This document shows positions 1 to 10,102 of a stretch of 21,487 bases of DNA, piece by piece. Numbering within the stretch: position 1 is the first letter of the stretch; every line of letters begins with the position of its first letter. The stretch is taken from assembly GCA_032718475.1 (NCBI GenBank), contig JAUCBJ010007770.1, positions 1-21,487 of the forward strand. The letters run 5' to 3'. The translations under genes were made by a program, and so were the position numbers. The notes under the pieces were generated by a model. The model ran no database searches, was not told the DNA's origin, and saw only the letters and a program-made list of their open reading frames with translations. The DNA is from Nemertoderma westbladi (lineage: Eukaryota > Xenacoelomorpha > Nemertodermatida > Nemertodermatidae).

Positions 1-1529
1 ACAATCTGACATTCAGACAAATTCCCAAGTAGCAGTAACACCAACACTTGCAATTACTTCTGTACTACAGTACAGCAGTACTAGGCAGCTAGGCCTTCTT
101 CTACATAGGTAAGCCAATAGGTACCGGTATAACGGCAGTTTTCTTCATCGAGTTTATTGTAGCTTTCAAGTACGGTACCGGTACCTCAGTACACCGTCAT
201 GGTATTCGTCCATTAGTGCATTATAAACTGATAAAGACTGAAAGAGGCTTAATACCGGTACTGTAATGGCCAGTGATAACTGACACTCGGTTTCACTTAC
301 AGTTCAGTTTAATGATTCTTCTAAATTTATCCATCCCCTTATCGGGCGCCATGTCATGGATTTCAAACATTCTGGGGGCTCCAGTAGGCCCATTTGGTTA
401 ATACTGGTGGATAGGATAAATCGACATTCACTATATAAAAATCTTCCTTCTTAATATATATAACATATAAACTAACATCAAGACAAACGTTTCAAATATT
501 AAATATACATAATTCTGCTGTAGGCCTACTACTGTACTAAATGACTAACATAACAAGTGTCCATTCTTCCCTCCGTACCGGTCCCTATCTTACTGTCTTG
601 AGTGGCCCCAGTACTCTTTTTTTTATCTACCGAATCAATATATCTACTGTAGTATATTCTATTACACTACCCGAGTCGAATTAATTCCTGTTATCAACCC
701 ATGGCTTGGAATTTAAACTTTATTAATTTATTGACGACAATATAGGTGGAGAAGGAAAAATGGTGATAAAGAAACCTAAATAAAAAATGAATATCACAAG
801 CAACATGAATAACTGCTGAACTGAACAATATCAAATTATGTAAAACCATAACTTTTAACTATATTATTATAAATCTAAATGACAATCTAATTTTAATAAT
901 AATAAATTTTGCATGAGTTATAATTTCTGACTTACTGGAAAGAAGCATTTGTTTCTTTTTTGGTGATGGAGCCTTTCCACTTGGACAGCTAGAATCGCTG
1001 CCGCTGCTGCTACTATTAGTAGCATAATATCGTATCGTAATAATCACTATTTGCATTAAACTTAGACACGAAACAAACTTAAACCTTAAACACGTCAGTA
1101 CTTACTAGTACTGTATAATATGCATAAATATGTGTAGTGTATACATACCACTTCAATAATCTAGAGTTTCAATAATTTCATTAACAAATATATTAATGAG
1201 TTAATATTAATTAATTCATTGTCATTATTGTTTACAAGCAGTAAACTAGTAGCGCAGGAGAGGTATTAATTTTTATTGCGTCCAGTTTCCCCCCCTATCT
1301 GGCTGTCTGGAATTCCAACCTGGAATCGTAGTACAGTTAGTAATCAATCAATCATAAATTACCACAATTATATTATATAGATGATTAGGTATCAAATAAG
1401 ATGGAAGCAGTAATATTACAGCATTACAGCATTAGTTTTTATTGCTGTATTGTAAGCTCTGCAACTATATGCTATAGCTGTATAGGCCTACTAACTAACT
1501 ATAGCAAGCAAGGACTCCTACCCTACTAC
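1..1529. other. Host flank, AT-rich, no supported gene
   Basis: No convincing coding region was found on either strand. The stretch is AT-rich with scattered short palindromic words such as TACCGGTAC (near 122, 178, 255 and 575), which recur in the right-hand host flank (near 15210 and 15312) and are rarer inside the large element. Two small open stretches on the - strand, near 940-1015 and 305-408, have splice-like borders but could not be tied to any family. The last bases before 1530 are rich in CTAC. Confidence 0.5.
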
Positions 1530-1578
1530 CAGTCACTGATCTATGCCAAAATTGGCATTTTTCAAAATTGGAAGTTTT
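1530..1578 (+). repeat. Left TIR of the 1.86-kb element
   Basis: It begins CAGTCACTGATCTATGCC and continues with GCCAAAATTGGCA, itself a palindrome. It pairs with 3342-3390. Confidence 0.8.
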
Positions 1579-2363
1579 CATGCCAAAATTGGAATTTTTG
1601 ATATATTTTCTGTCCAGGGTCAGCCAATATTGGCTGGGGTTAACTAAATTTTGCAAAAAATTATATTTTGATGCATTTAGAAACTTTTGACCGAGATAAA
1701 AAAAAATTCACCATGCTTTTGGTTTTTTATGATTAAAATTTTGATACTGTAACCTCTAGTTCCAAAATTGGAAGTTTTTGACCTGCCGTTTTTGGCATTT
1801 TTTATTCTGATAGAGGAAGAGCAGCTGTAGACTGGCAGAGAGAGTGGTTGTAGTAGCTGAGTTGCAGCTTGCAGGCATATATCTGTATATTGGTATATTA
1901 CCGAACTTTTGTTATAAATGTGTCAGTGTCATGCTGTGACAGCTGTGATGTGACATTATACATTCTAGTGAGTTGCATGTGCTCGTGTGTGTAGTGTAGT
2001 ATATGGCGTACGTACAGTAGGTACGGTACTTGCACTATCGAATATCCGAATACCCTAATGTTAACCTTGATAAGAAACGCCCTGGGTTGGGCCATACAAC
2101 AATGTAAGATTTGTTCACATTATCAATTTCAATACTTTGTCTCTGTTTGTGTTTAACTATACATTCTGACCTTTTTTTTAACAATTCGCTATCACCATCA
2201 CCTGTTTAGCTTGAAGAAGACTCAGTTCCAGTTGTTGTGTTATTGTTATTACTTCCAGAAAGCCAGAGGCGGTCATTCATTACCAGTGCCTTTTGTTTTA
2301 TTAAATGCCGACTTTGTGCCACACATCTATCTGTCTACTGCATACGTAACCGCTTTAGATCCT

Positions 2364-2535
2364 GGAGCACCTTAGACCCTGAACGAACTTAGATCTTGGG
2401 TGAACTTAGATCCTTCCCATTCGAACTTAGATCCTTCCCAGGCAGCCAAGCGAACTTAGATACTTCCCATACTGCCATACAAACTTAGATCCTTCCCATA
2501 TGAACTTTGATCCTCAACATACGAACTTAGATTCC
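2364..2535 (+). repeat. Direct array of GAACTTAGATCC motif, left half
   Basis: About eight copies of a motif with core GAACTTAGATCC, most followed by TTCCCA, lie in one orientation at roughly 20-30 bp spacing (for example near 2383, 2402, 2422, 2452, 2481, 2502 and 2523). The same motif occurs in the opposite orientation at 2940-3195, so the element has a subterminal array in each half pointing towards each other. Such arrays are typical of transposase-binding sites; that role is inferred. Confidence 0.75.
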
Positions 2536-2939
2536 GATACTTAGATACATCGTTACTTAGATACTTAGTTACTTAGATATATCAGTATATTGCTGTACCA
2601 TAGCCAGATAGCTGTGTTAATGTAAAAACGTCATCCCCATACTGCCATAGGCCAGCAGGAGCAGACCTTACTGTAAATATTATCACGCTTGAAGGGAAGC
2701 GACTTATAGATCCTACTACCATAATAATAATAAATAATACATTGCACCGAATTAGCTATAAATTTGCAAATTATAGTTTGTTGGTGAGTAACTAATCGCA
2801 ACTACTCTCCTCGAGTGTATGACTTATTTGCATTAGATCATTATAAGTCTGTAAGTACTTTTATATGCTTAATTGCTTAATGTAAAAAGTAACACAGTAC
2901 AATACTATAATATCAATTGAACGTGGCCAGCACTACATG

Positions 2940-3195
2940 ATGTGGGATCTAAGTCCACCTCTCCTCTAGCAGTCTAGCGTGTGCTAAGGAATTTTTATAA
3001 ATTGGGATCTAAGTTCACCTAGTTCAGTAGTTCGGATCTAAGGCTAAGCTCCCCCAGACTGTCGGATAGGATCTAAGTTCAACCAGACTGCCAGATATAG
3101 GATCTATGTTCGCATATATAGGACCCAAGTTTGCATAGATATAAGTTCCTCAAACTGTCAAAGTCACACCCGCCTGCAGGATCTAAGTTCGTTTA
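2940..3195 (-). repeat. Inverted array of the same motif (GGATCTAAGTTC), right half
   Basis: About seven copies of GGATCTAAGTTC or close variants (near 2943, 3004, 3033, 3068, 3101, 3121 and 3179). They are the reverse complement of the left array, and several are followed by ACC or GCA. The 400 bp between the two arrays lacks the motif. Confidence 0.75.
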
Positions 3196-3341
3196 CCGAA
3201 ATATAATGCATTATACGGTAGTAAATTTGCATGAAAATAGATTAGTTCAAACTGTCAAAATACATTATTAATCTAATAACTGGCAGACTGGTGCCTATCA
3301 GTACTAGTTCCAATTTTGGAATTAATGCCGAAATTGGAATA

Positions 3342-3390
3342 AAAACTTCCATTTTTGAAAACTGCCAATTTTGGCATAGATCACTGACTG
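3342..3390 (-). repeat. Right TIR of the 1.86-kb element
   Basis: Reverse complement of 1530-1578 with about three mismatches over 49 bp. It is followed at once by ACTAC, the putative target duplication. Confidence 0.8.
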
Positions 3391-3415
3391 ACTACCCTAC
3401 ATTCTACTCCTACTG

Positions 3416-3472
3416 CAGTTGGGTATTCTCAGCGAGATTTGGTTTCTTTGTGAAACCAAATCTGGTTTCACA
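3416..3472 (+). repeat. Left TIR of the 11.6-kb element
   Basis: It starts CAGTTGGGTATTCTCAGCG and contains two opposed copies of AGATTTGGTTTC (3435-3446 and 3452-3463), so it can fold. The outer end abuts TACTG. Confidence 0.9.
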
Positions 3473-3657
3473 AATTCAAAGTATCACTAACAAATCCCTT
3501 TCAAAAATTAAATTTAAAAATTGGAATAATAATCATAGGAATTGATTTACAAAAATAATACCACCAGAAGGCCCTTACAAAACTGTATTGTTTGTACGTT
3601 ACGAAATTTTGTTTCCCTGTGCTGTTTTTGAATAAACACAACAAAAACAATTTGCGA

Positions 3658-3673
3658 CCAGATTTGGTTTCAC
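3658..3673 (+). repeat. Subterminal copy of the CCAGATTTGGTTTCAC motif
   Basis: An extra copy of the palindromic motif found in the TIRs, about 240 bp inside the left end. The counterpart on the right is at 14894-14911. A role as transposase-binding site is inferred from position and repetition. Confidence 0.6.
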
Positions 3674-4143
3674 GACATTTTCTTTAGGTTGGAATAATGA
3701 TGTAATGGCGGTCTGCCTTTGAGTTACCGCTGCACCTTGGATGAGTGACATGAAAGTCTAAGAATTTTGTTAGTTAGGCAGTATAACCAACCAACTATTC
3801 CTATTGCCAGATTGCTGTGTAACTGCTGAACTGTCTGACTGTACTACCCGGCTGCTTGTACTGTACTGAATACAGAACAGAATATACTTCGATATAGTGA
3901 GACAGTGACAGTACTAATGCTACGGCTGTAAGGTGCTACTTCCTACTTAACGTAATTGTAATTATTGCTAGATTGTAAAGCAAGCATTACCTATGTTAAT
4001 AAATTATGTCATGAATTGTTTCCTCTGCTGTCGTATTTTATTAATTTGACAATTATTGAGAACTCAAAACTTTTAATACGATAAGTAAATATTATATTCT
4101 GCCATTGATATTATATTATAACATATATTTTGGCTTTATTGAA

Positions 4144-7100
4144 ATGCCTTTCCGTCGCGTTTGTTCTGCCATTGGCCACGATTCGAATTCAAACTCAACA
4201 AAGCTTCATAATATTAAGCATGGCATTATTAGAAGGGAAGTAATTATCTCCATGATTGAGAAGGGGATAATTAAGGAGACATCTCACTATATATGTTCAG
4301 GTTGCATTTCACTGCATGAGTGCCCTGTAAAAGTGCAAAGTCATAATGTTATCGTTTCTAGTACTGGTACGAAATCAAAGGCCGCGCCGATGGAAATCGT
4401 ATCTACTCGCGATTCCTCGACAACTCAATCTCCTGCGGAAACCGCTAAGTTATTGCGTGCAGAGTGCCGTGTATTTGCTTCCAATGGGACGACACCAACA
4501 TTGGATGAACTGAAAAACATCGAAATAGATAATATTATTCCAGATGGTTCGGTAAAGGAATTCCTCTACAATGTCTGCGGTGTTTCGCATGTTGTCGACA
4601 GTTTCGATGCAGGTGGGTACAGAATTACTGAAAAATTTGTTGCAAATCTAAGATTACTAACTTATTACATATTTTTCAAATTTATCTTCCGTAAATTATA
4701 CACATGAGTCACAGTCGGGAACTGCACTGTTTGTGTGCGGACTTTCTGTGTCCGGATTTATGTGTCCAGTTTTATTTTGGCATACGTGTAGGTAAAATTC
4801 CCATACATAACCGTATATTTATTATTATTTAGCTAGGAACTTTCACCCGTCAAACGGCTGGACAGACACCCCTCAAACTGGTGGATGAGTTTGTATGTCT
4901 CAACGCAAATCCCTATTAAAAATTAAAATTAAATTCGCATTGCTATTATTTTAGACGTACGAGTGAAATTGGTATTGTGACAGAGAGCAGGCAAAACTAC
5001 ATATTTTGGTGCTGTAAAGATTAAAATTACAGCATAGTTAACTTTTAATTAAGAATTAATTGAATTCCACCCATCAAACGGGTGGATTTGTAAAATTGTA
5101 TCTGCTACTCGTCAGCCCCCTGAGGCAAGCAGATTCCTTCCCATCTATGGAGCCAGGCTGCCAATCAACACACCAGAGAGCAGACCTCCACTGTCTACCA
5201 CTACCATCTTTCCTAGTATACACAACACACACACACATGGTGTACTAATTGAGGCAGCCAGCATAGCATTGGCATTCTTATTATACTTACTGTATCACAT
5301 ATTACTCTGCAGCTATGGTCCGACATTAGCTGAGTTACGTAACATGGCATCTGCTTTGCCTTAGGCAAACCTACACCAAAGCTCCCTGGCTGATGGCTGG
5401 TGGGGTGGCTGCTGGGCTGGACTGCTACAGCTACACTACACTACTGGTAGTATCCTAATTATATCCCTTTATGAAGACATTAAGTTAATAACTGGCGGTA
5501 AGTGTAAGTTACAAGTTATTTCTTTATGCTTTATGAAGTAAGTTCTCCTTCACACAGGCTAGAGCAGAGGACTAGGACTCCAGTCCACAATTCCTTCAAT
5601 TTGCTGATTTGGCCTAGAATTGCTGACTTGCACTGGGCCACTGCTCAGTTCATTTTTGACTGTTTGGCTAACCATAAGTAAGAGTAATGTAAAAAGATGA
5701 TAATTGAAATCCTGATTCCGAAATTAATTAAGTTAATTAACTCATTAGGCAAAAATAATTAATTTAATTAATTACAGTTAAAATACAGTTAGGTACGGTA
5801 TTCACAGCGAGATTTGATTGTTGCACAGTGACACCAAACCGGGCAAACCTTTCACATTTATTATTAAGCTTATTTATTCCCGACCTACCCGTCATGCTGG
5901 CTGCGGCTGGTGTAGCTATATTATTGTCCGCAGACGATGTAGTAATATATGGTCAATCATTGAGTGGTGCGGTTCCAAGATGATCTCAATAAATTAGCAA
6001 TATATTGTAAGGTCAACGACCTCAAGGTCAACTTTAAGAAATCTGGGACACATTAAGACAAATCAAACGCCAAAAGTTTGCAGAAATGCAACTACCATTT
6101 TTCGTGCGGGCACCAAAAGTGGGTGCAGCACGAAATTTTTTCAAAATTCATTTTTTTGAAATATTGAATTGAATTATCTATATTCCAATAGTACAATTTG
6201 CTGACAATTCTAAAATGTTGTTTGTTTGTTTTGTTAATTGTTATGTTAATTCTAAATTGTTTACTATTTTATTTTACAGGAAAAGATAAAGACAAAATGA
6301 AGAAATTAATGGCCTGCAAAATCTTTGAATTAATTCTATCGACATGCAACGAACGATATTGCGGTGCAATCTCAACGTTAGAGAGTGTCGTTAGCTACTC
6401 GTCCGATACCTCTAAAGTATCCCAGAACTTGCGTAGCAATAGTTCTGCCGCACCCCATTACACAACGTTGTTGCGGCTGATGAAGTCCTCTGCTTTCACT
6501 CACGCGGAAGCGCCTAACGGAGATATAATAGTCGTAATTGACAATAATCAATTTGTGGGGAAAACGTACCATATTTATAACCAATCGTGTATGCCCGTTA
6601 GCAAGGTGTGTTCTGTAGTTTCCATAGTTGCTAACCCGGCCATGGAACTACAATCACACGCATTAAGTCGAATAATGATCGCAGAAAGTGACATAACAGG
6701 AATTGTTGACGAGTTTTTCGAATCTAACGAGAAACTGTATCGGCAGTTACGCTGTGTTTTTCTGCTTTCGCAATTGTCATTCTTAACAAGTAAGGATATT
6801 TCTACCTCCACCAAAGCGTCAACGTTCTGCGATAAATCTTATCGAAAACTTCTAGACTTGGCTGTAGATAGAAATGTAGTCTCGAACGATAATTGTGAAC
6901 CGTCCGTTGCCGATGTTGTTATACACCCACCACTCCCAAAAGATCCGGGAAGTTACCAAGCTGTGCGTGAAACTGTCGATAAAGTTATAGAACTTGCAGG
7001 TAAGTTATTGGTAACTATAATTACGATTTGAATGCGAGGTCATACATGGAAAATAGTACATTGTAGTGGTAAGAACTTTGGCATCCATAGTTAAGGTGGT

Positions 7101-9827
7101 GAATTGCACCCCCACCTGGAGTAGTGAGAGTATTCAACATTGGGAGTTGTGTGGCGCCCCAATAATGATATTAAAAACGATAAAATTAAAAATAAGAGTA
7201 CATAGAATGGGGTAATTTGCCGTATGTTAATTCATGTTTGAACTTGTTTATTAGATAGAGAGTACGTATAACAAGATAAAAAAGGTGATTTAATTTAATT
7301 TAAAAGCCAGCAATATACAGTAGCAGTAATAACGTAACAATATCGTAATTAGTTCAGTAGTGCATTACATTAGTATATTACTTGTTTAAACTACATGGAA
7401 TCATAAGTTTGTGTTCTGTAATTGAGTTGAAACGAACATTTAAACATGTGCTGTATCATTTATTTAGGAATACCTCGCGTTAGACAATGGACCCCTATTG
7501 TCATGGATGGGAGTCCCATGTGTCTGCTCCTAAAGAGTTTAGAAAAGCTACCGGAGTGGAGCAGCCAGATACTGCCATTACCTGGACTGGGACATCTAGA
7601 ACATACAATGATAAAGGCTGTAATCAAAGCGGGTTGGGAACTTCAGTTTCACAAGTTCGCTGTTGAGATGGGGATGGTAACGCAAGCAGCACAGCAATTC
7701 TTCAAAAATGCAAACGATCATCATAAATCGTTTGAATCGATCGTTATTGTACTAACAGGTAGGTGTATTCAGGGCGTAGATGTTGTGCCGACACAGTGCC
7801 TCTCGGCAACTGTGTCGGCACCTCTGTACTATACTAATATAATATGGGTGTAAATGATGTACCGACATTGTCGGCATAATGTTGTGCCGACAGTGTCGGC
7901 GTTACATTGTGCCGACAGTGTCGGCGTTACGTTGAGCCGACAGACAATGTGGCGGGATGATACATAGATACAAATAGGAGACTGATATTCATTTGATATT
8001 GACAATTTGGAAATATAGAAAAAGTGAACTTTATTTATTAAGATATTTTATCAATCTGTTAATGTAGCTGTCTTGCAAAATAAAAATAAAAATAAAAAAT
8101 TATTTGCTGGCGTTGTTATTTGTGTAAATACGGTAAATGAATATGCAGTCATTCCCTGTTTTTCCCTCCCAACTAACTACACACATACACAGAACATAAA
8201 CATTGTGGCCATTATATTTTAGTCAAGCAATATGTTAATGTTGGGGGGGGGGGGGGGGGGGTGTGTGTGTGTGTGTGTGTGTGTGATTCGATAAAGTAAG
8301 AGAGATAACATGGTACATATTCTACTGTATGTTAGGTATAGGCAGGCTACCTTGTTACCATTACATAAGCATATCATATCCATACCCCCCCCCCCCCGCG
8401 CTATATTCATGCCACATTTAGATAGCCTATACTGTAAACCTACACTACCTCCTCCTTAACATTGGCCACATGACTCGATACATGGCTCCCCAGTCTGTAA
8501 TGTCTGTCCATCTGTATAGGCCCAATAGAGCAGTGCCTCTATCCAGGATTATATTGCCTATTAGGTTGGCGGTTGCCTTCCTGATAAATTCAGCAGCGCC
8601 TTCCCTGTATATTGACGATTTCAATATTATTGCCACTAGTCAGAGTGAATTTTCTGATTTGCAATTGGGTGGGCCTGTGACTGTGGCACTTCCCCCCACC
8701 CATATACAGTACAGTCGGTGTTGTGCCAAAAAAATGGATTTAAGATTTATTTCCCCGAGCTAAATTTCACTTTCTTTTTCACTTTTTATAGAATTTATTT
8801 ATTTATATTTTCCACAGGAATTGTGAGAGAGCAGCTGAAGAAATTTCTAGAATATCTACCAGAGCGTGTGGACGAGAATCATGTTTTTGGATATTTGGAG
8901 AAATTTCTAGCAACATGTCCAAATCAGGCGTTGGTTATGTCATTTGAGTTTAATTTGAGTTATCTTCTCGCGATATTACTCATGCGTATTGGAATACGTC
9001 GTGGTCGTACTGACGTAATTATTACTTCGCTTGTAAAATTTGCACCTCTGTTTTTTACGCGTGGACATAATAATTACCAACAAATAGTGGCCTACTTTTT
9101 ATCGGAACGACTACGATTAAATCCGGAAGTACTAGAATTTACCGATAGAAGTTTAGCGTTTAAAAGAACCCCTACATCGCACAACGCAGAAGGAGCAGAC
9201 TATGTTTTGGAGGGGGTACATAAGTTATTGAAAGCCCTCCACCCCAATGGTGTCCCCCGAGACATGACCAAATGGAATGATCTCTACGGTTTGGTGACCA
9301 TAATTACAGATCTCAAGGAGGTTTGTTTGAAATTGGTTGGGAACAAAAACAGGAATTCACATTATGAAGACAAATCCCATGCAGCCAGTATGGACAGCTG
9401 CCTTGAGCAATGGCAACGGGTCGTTGCAAATTCTGTGCTGTGCCAGCCGCAACTATCGCAGAGTGACGCAAGTGGAATTAGCGGCAGCGAACTTTCCACC
9501 CAGTTTGCGGGAATTGGCGACATAGGAAAGCGACGTCTCCAGGACACAATGAAAACATTCTTAAAGAATGGAGCTACATACGCCCGTGTTGCTGCCTATA
9601 GCGTACTCCCAACAACTCGTGACGAAGAATTTATTCAGTCACGACTGAAAAATTGGACAAATAAAAAAATACAAGAAAAAATAATTGATTTAATAAACGA
9701 TATATATTGCGAAGATGATAAAGACTCAACCGATAATAGAGCGAAACATACAAAAGAACTAAAAATGGCCAAGACAAAGGAAGAATTAATAATCTTATGC
9801 AAGAAACTTCTGGCAATATTAAAGTAA
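4144..9827 (+). CDS. Candidate transposase, spliced, 829 residues (DUF6589-like)
   Basis: Exons 4144-4612, 6280-6999, 7468-7758 and 8818-9827 join into one 829-residue frame. All three introns are GT-AG, phase 1, and split a glycine codon. ATG 4144 is the first ATG of the frame. The N-terminus has possible metal ligands (C7, H12, C51-x2-C54 in YICSGC). Exon 2 carries a VVIDNNQ strand (D244), exon 3 a VMDGSP strand (D410) followed by a hydrophobic LPLPGLGHLEHTM segment. Two acidic strands followed by a His/Glu helix resemble the RNase H-fold core of DUF6589-type proteins, which are common as repeated genes in invertebrates. Exon 4 (495-829) is helical, ending in a lysine-rich tail. The family assignment is from memory of motif layout; position between TIRs supports a transposase role. 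A domesticated gene is less likely because TIRs and duplication are intact. Confidence 0.7.
5786..5838 (+). repeat. Degenerate copy of the large element's TIR
   Basis: The stretch starts CAGTTAGGTA and then reads TTCACAGCGAGATTTG, closely following the terminal sequence at 3416-3445, with a 3-bp insertion, and ends with a decayed ACCAAACC. No inverted partner was found nearby. It looks like a remnant end of an older related copy. Confidence 0.55.
6100..6135. repeat. Short hairpin in intron 1
   Basis: TTTCGTGC (6100-6107) pairs with GCACGAAA (6128-6135), and GCACC (6110-6114) with GGTGC (6122-6126), leaving a 7-nt loop. Its role is unknown; it is probably the core of a small foldback repeat. 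Confidence 0.45.
7000..7467 (+). other. Intron 2 of the candidate transposase gene
   Basis: Donor CAG|GTAAGT and acceptor TATTTAG|GA, 468 bp. Nothing else recognisable inside. Confidence 0.7.
7785..7945. repeat. Cluster of GTGCCGACA...TGTCGGCAC palindromes
   Basis: GTGCCGACACAGT (7785-7797) and its exact reverse complement (7809-7821) form a 13-bp stem with an 11-nt loop. Further on are three to four more CCGACA(G/T)TGTCGG palindromes, two of them in 25-bp direct repeats ending GGCGTTAC (about 7883-7931). Similar words form the ends of the repeat at 11138-11320, so this is likely a rearranged copy of the same small family. Confidence 0.6.
8243..8285 (+). repeat. G(19) run joined to (GT)n microsatellite
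   Basis: Nineteen consecutive G (8243-8261) run straight into about twelve GT units. A C(13) run follows at 8385-8397, giving inverted G/C tracts. Confidence 0.9.
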
Positions 9828-9831
9828 TAAA
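9826..9831 (+). terminator. Polyadenylation signal AATAAA overlapping the transposase stop
   Basis: The stop codon TAA at 9825-9827 is part of TAATAAA, so the canonical hexamer begins inside the stop codon. This gives a very short 3' UTR and keeps the transcript from running into the convergent PHD gene. Confidence 0.5.
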
Positions 9832-10070
9832 TATAAATATAGTATTCTTATTAAAAATTGATATACATTATAATTATAATTTCGTAAATATTAATGTTTT
9901 CAAAAGTCAAACTATAATTATGTATACGGACGGACGTTAGTAAGTATGTACGTTTTATGTATTATACATTATATTATGTATTATTATGCATATGTACGAA
10001 TGTAAGTCACTAAGTACGTTACGTAATATTAATATTTCATAAATTAGAAATTGAATTTTTCAGTTTACTG

Positions 10071-10076
10071 TTTAAT
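10071..10076 (-). terminator. Polyadenylation signal variant ATTAAA of the PHD gene
   Basis: On the - strand, ATTAAA starts about 27 nt downstream of the stop codon at 10103-10105. It is the common variant hexamer. Together with the signal at 9826, it leaves about 240 bp between the two convergent transcription units. Confidence 0.4.
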
Positions 10077-10102
10077 ACAGTTAGGAATGAGATATATACA
10101 GT

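Larger units (their letters stand above)
1530..3390. mobile_element. 1.86-kb non-autonomous DNA transposon with TIRs and 5-bp TSD
   Basis: The left end 1530-1578 (CAGTCACTGATCTATGCC...) is matched in reverse complement by 3342-3390 (CAGTCAGTGATCTATGCC...), about 46 of 49 positions. ACTAC directly precedes the left end (1525-1529) and directly follows the right end (3391-3395), as expected of a 5-bp target-site duplication. The ends are built from CCAAAATTGG-type palindromes, repeated several more times to about 1800 and from about 3308. No open reading frame of useful length exists inside, so the element cannot move itself. The flank is low-complexity CTAC sequence, so the duplication alone is weaker evidence than the TIRs. 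Confidence 0.8.
4613..6279 (+). other. Intron 1 of the candidate transposase gene
   Basis: Donor AG|GTGGGT, acceptor TTTTACAG|GA. No coding potential. It holds three short copies of a CACCC-x-TCAAAC-x-GGTGG-type hairpin (4844-4857, 4867-4884, 5067-5085), a CA microsatellite near 5225, a degenerate TIR-like segment at 5786-5838, and a hairpin at 6100-6135. Confidence 0.7.
7759..8817 (+). other. Intron 3 of the candidate transposase gene
   Basis: Donor ACAG|GTAGGT and acceptor TTCCACAG|GA, 1,059 bp. It contains the TGCCGACA palindrome cluster near 7785-7945, a 19-G run followed by a GT microsatellite (8243-8285), and a 13-C run (8385-8397). Confidence 0.7.

Noticed and set aside
2-115. Open frame on the + strand ending at AG|GTAAGC at the left edge, a possible upstream RAD51D-like exon
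   Set aside because: The translation is low-complexity and shows none of the N-terminal features expected of RAD51D.
305-408. Open stretch on the - strand with an acceptor-like CCACCAG
   Set aside because: Too short, and no recognisable family; chance is likely.
940-1015. Possible - strand exon rich in Ser followed by PSPKKK, with a good GTAAGT donor
   Set aside because: It resembles many low-complexity nuclear-protein segments (SUB1/PC4 came to mind), but no neighbouring exon with the conserved domain could be found.
6378-6814. Two - strand open frames overlapping exon 2 of the candidate transposase
   Set aside because: Antisense shadows of a supported exon.
7785-7945. CRISPR-like array suggested by the 25-bp direct repeats
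   Set aside because: Only two clean copies, no spacers, palindromic units, and a eukaryotic intron context.
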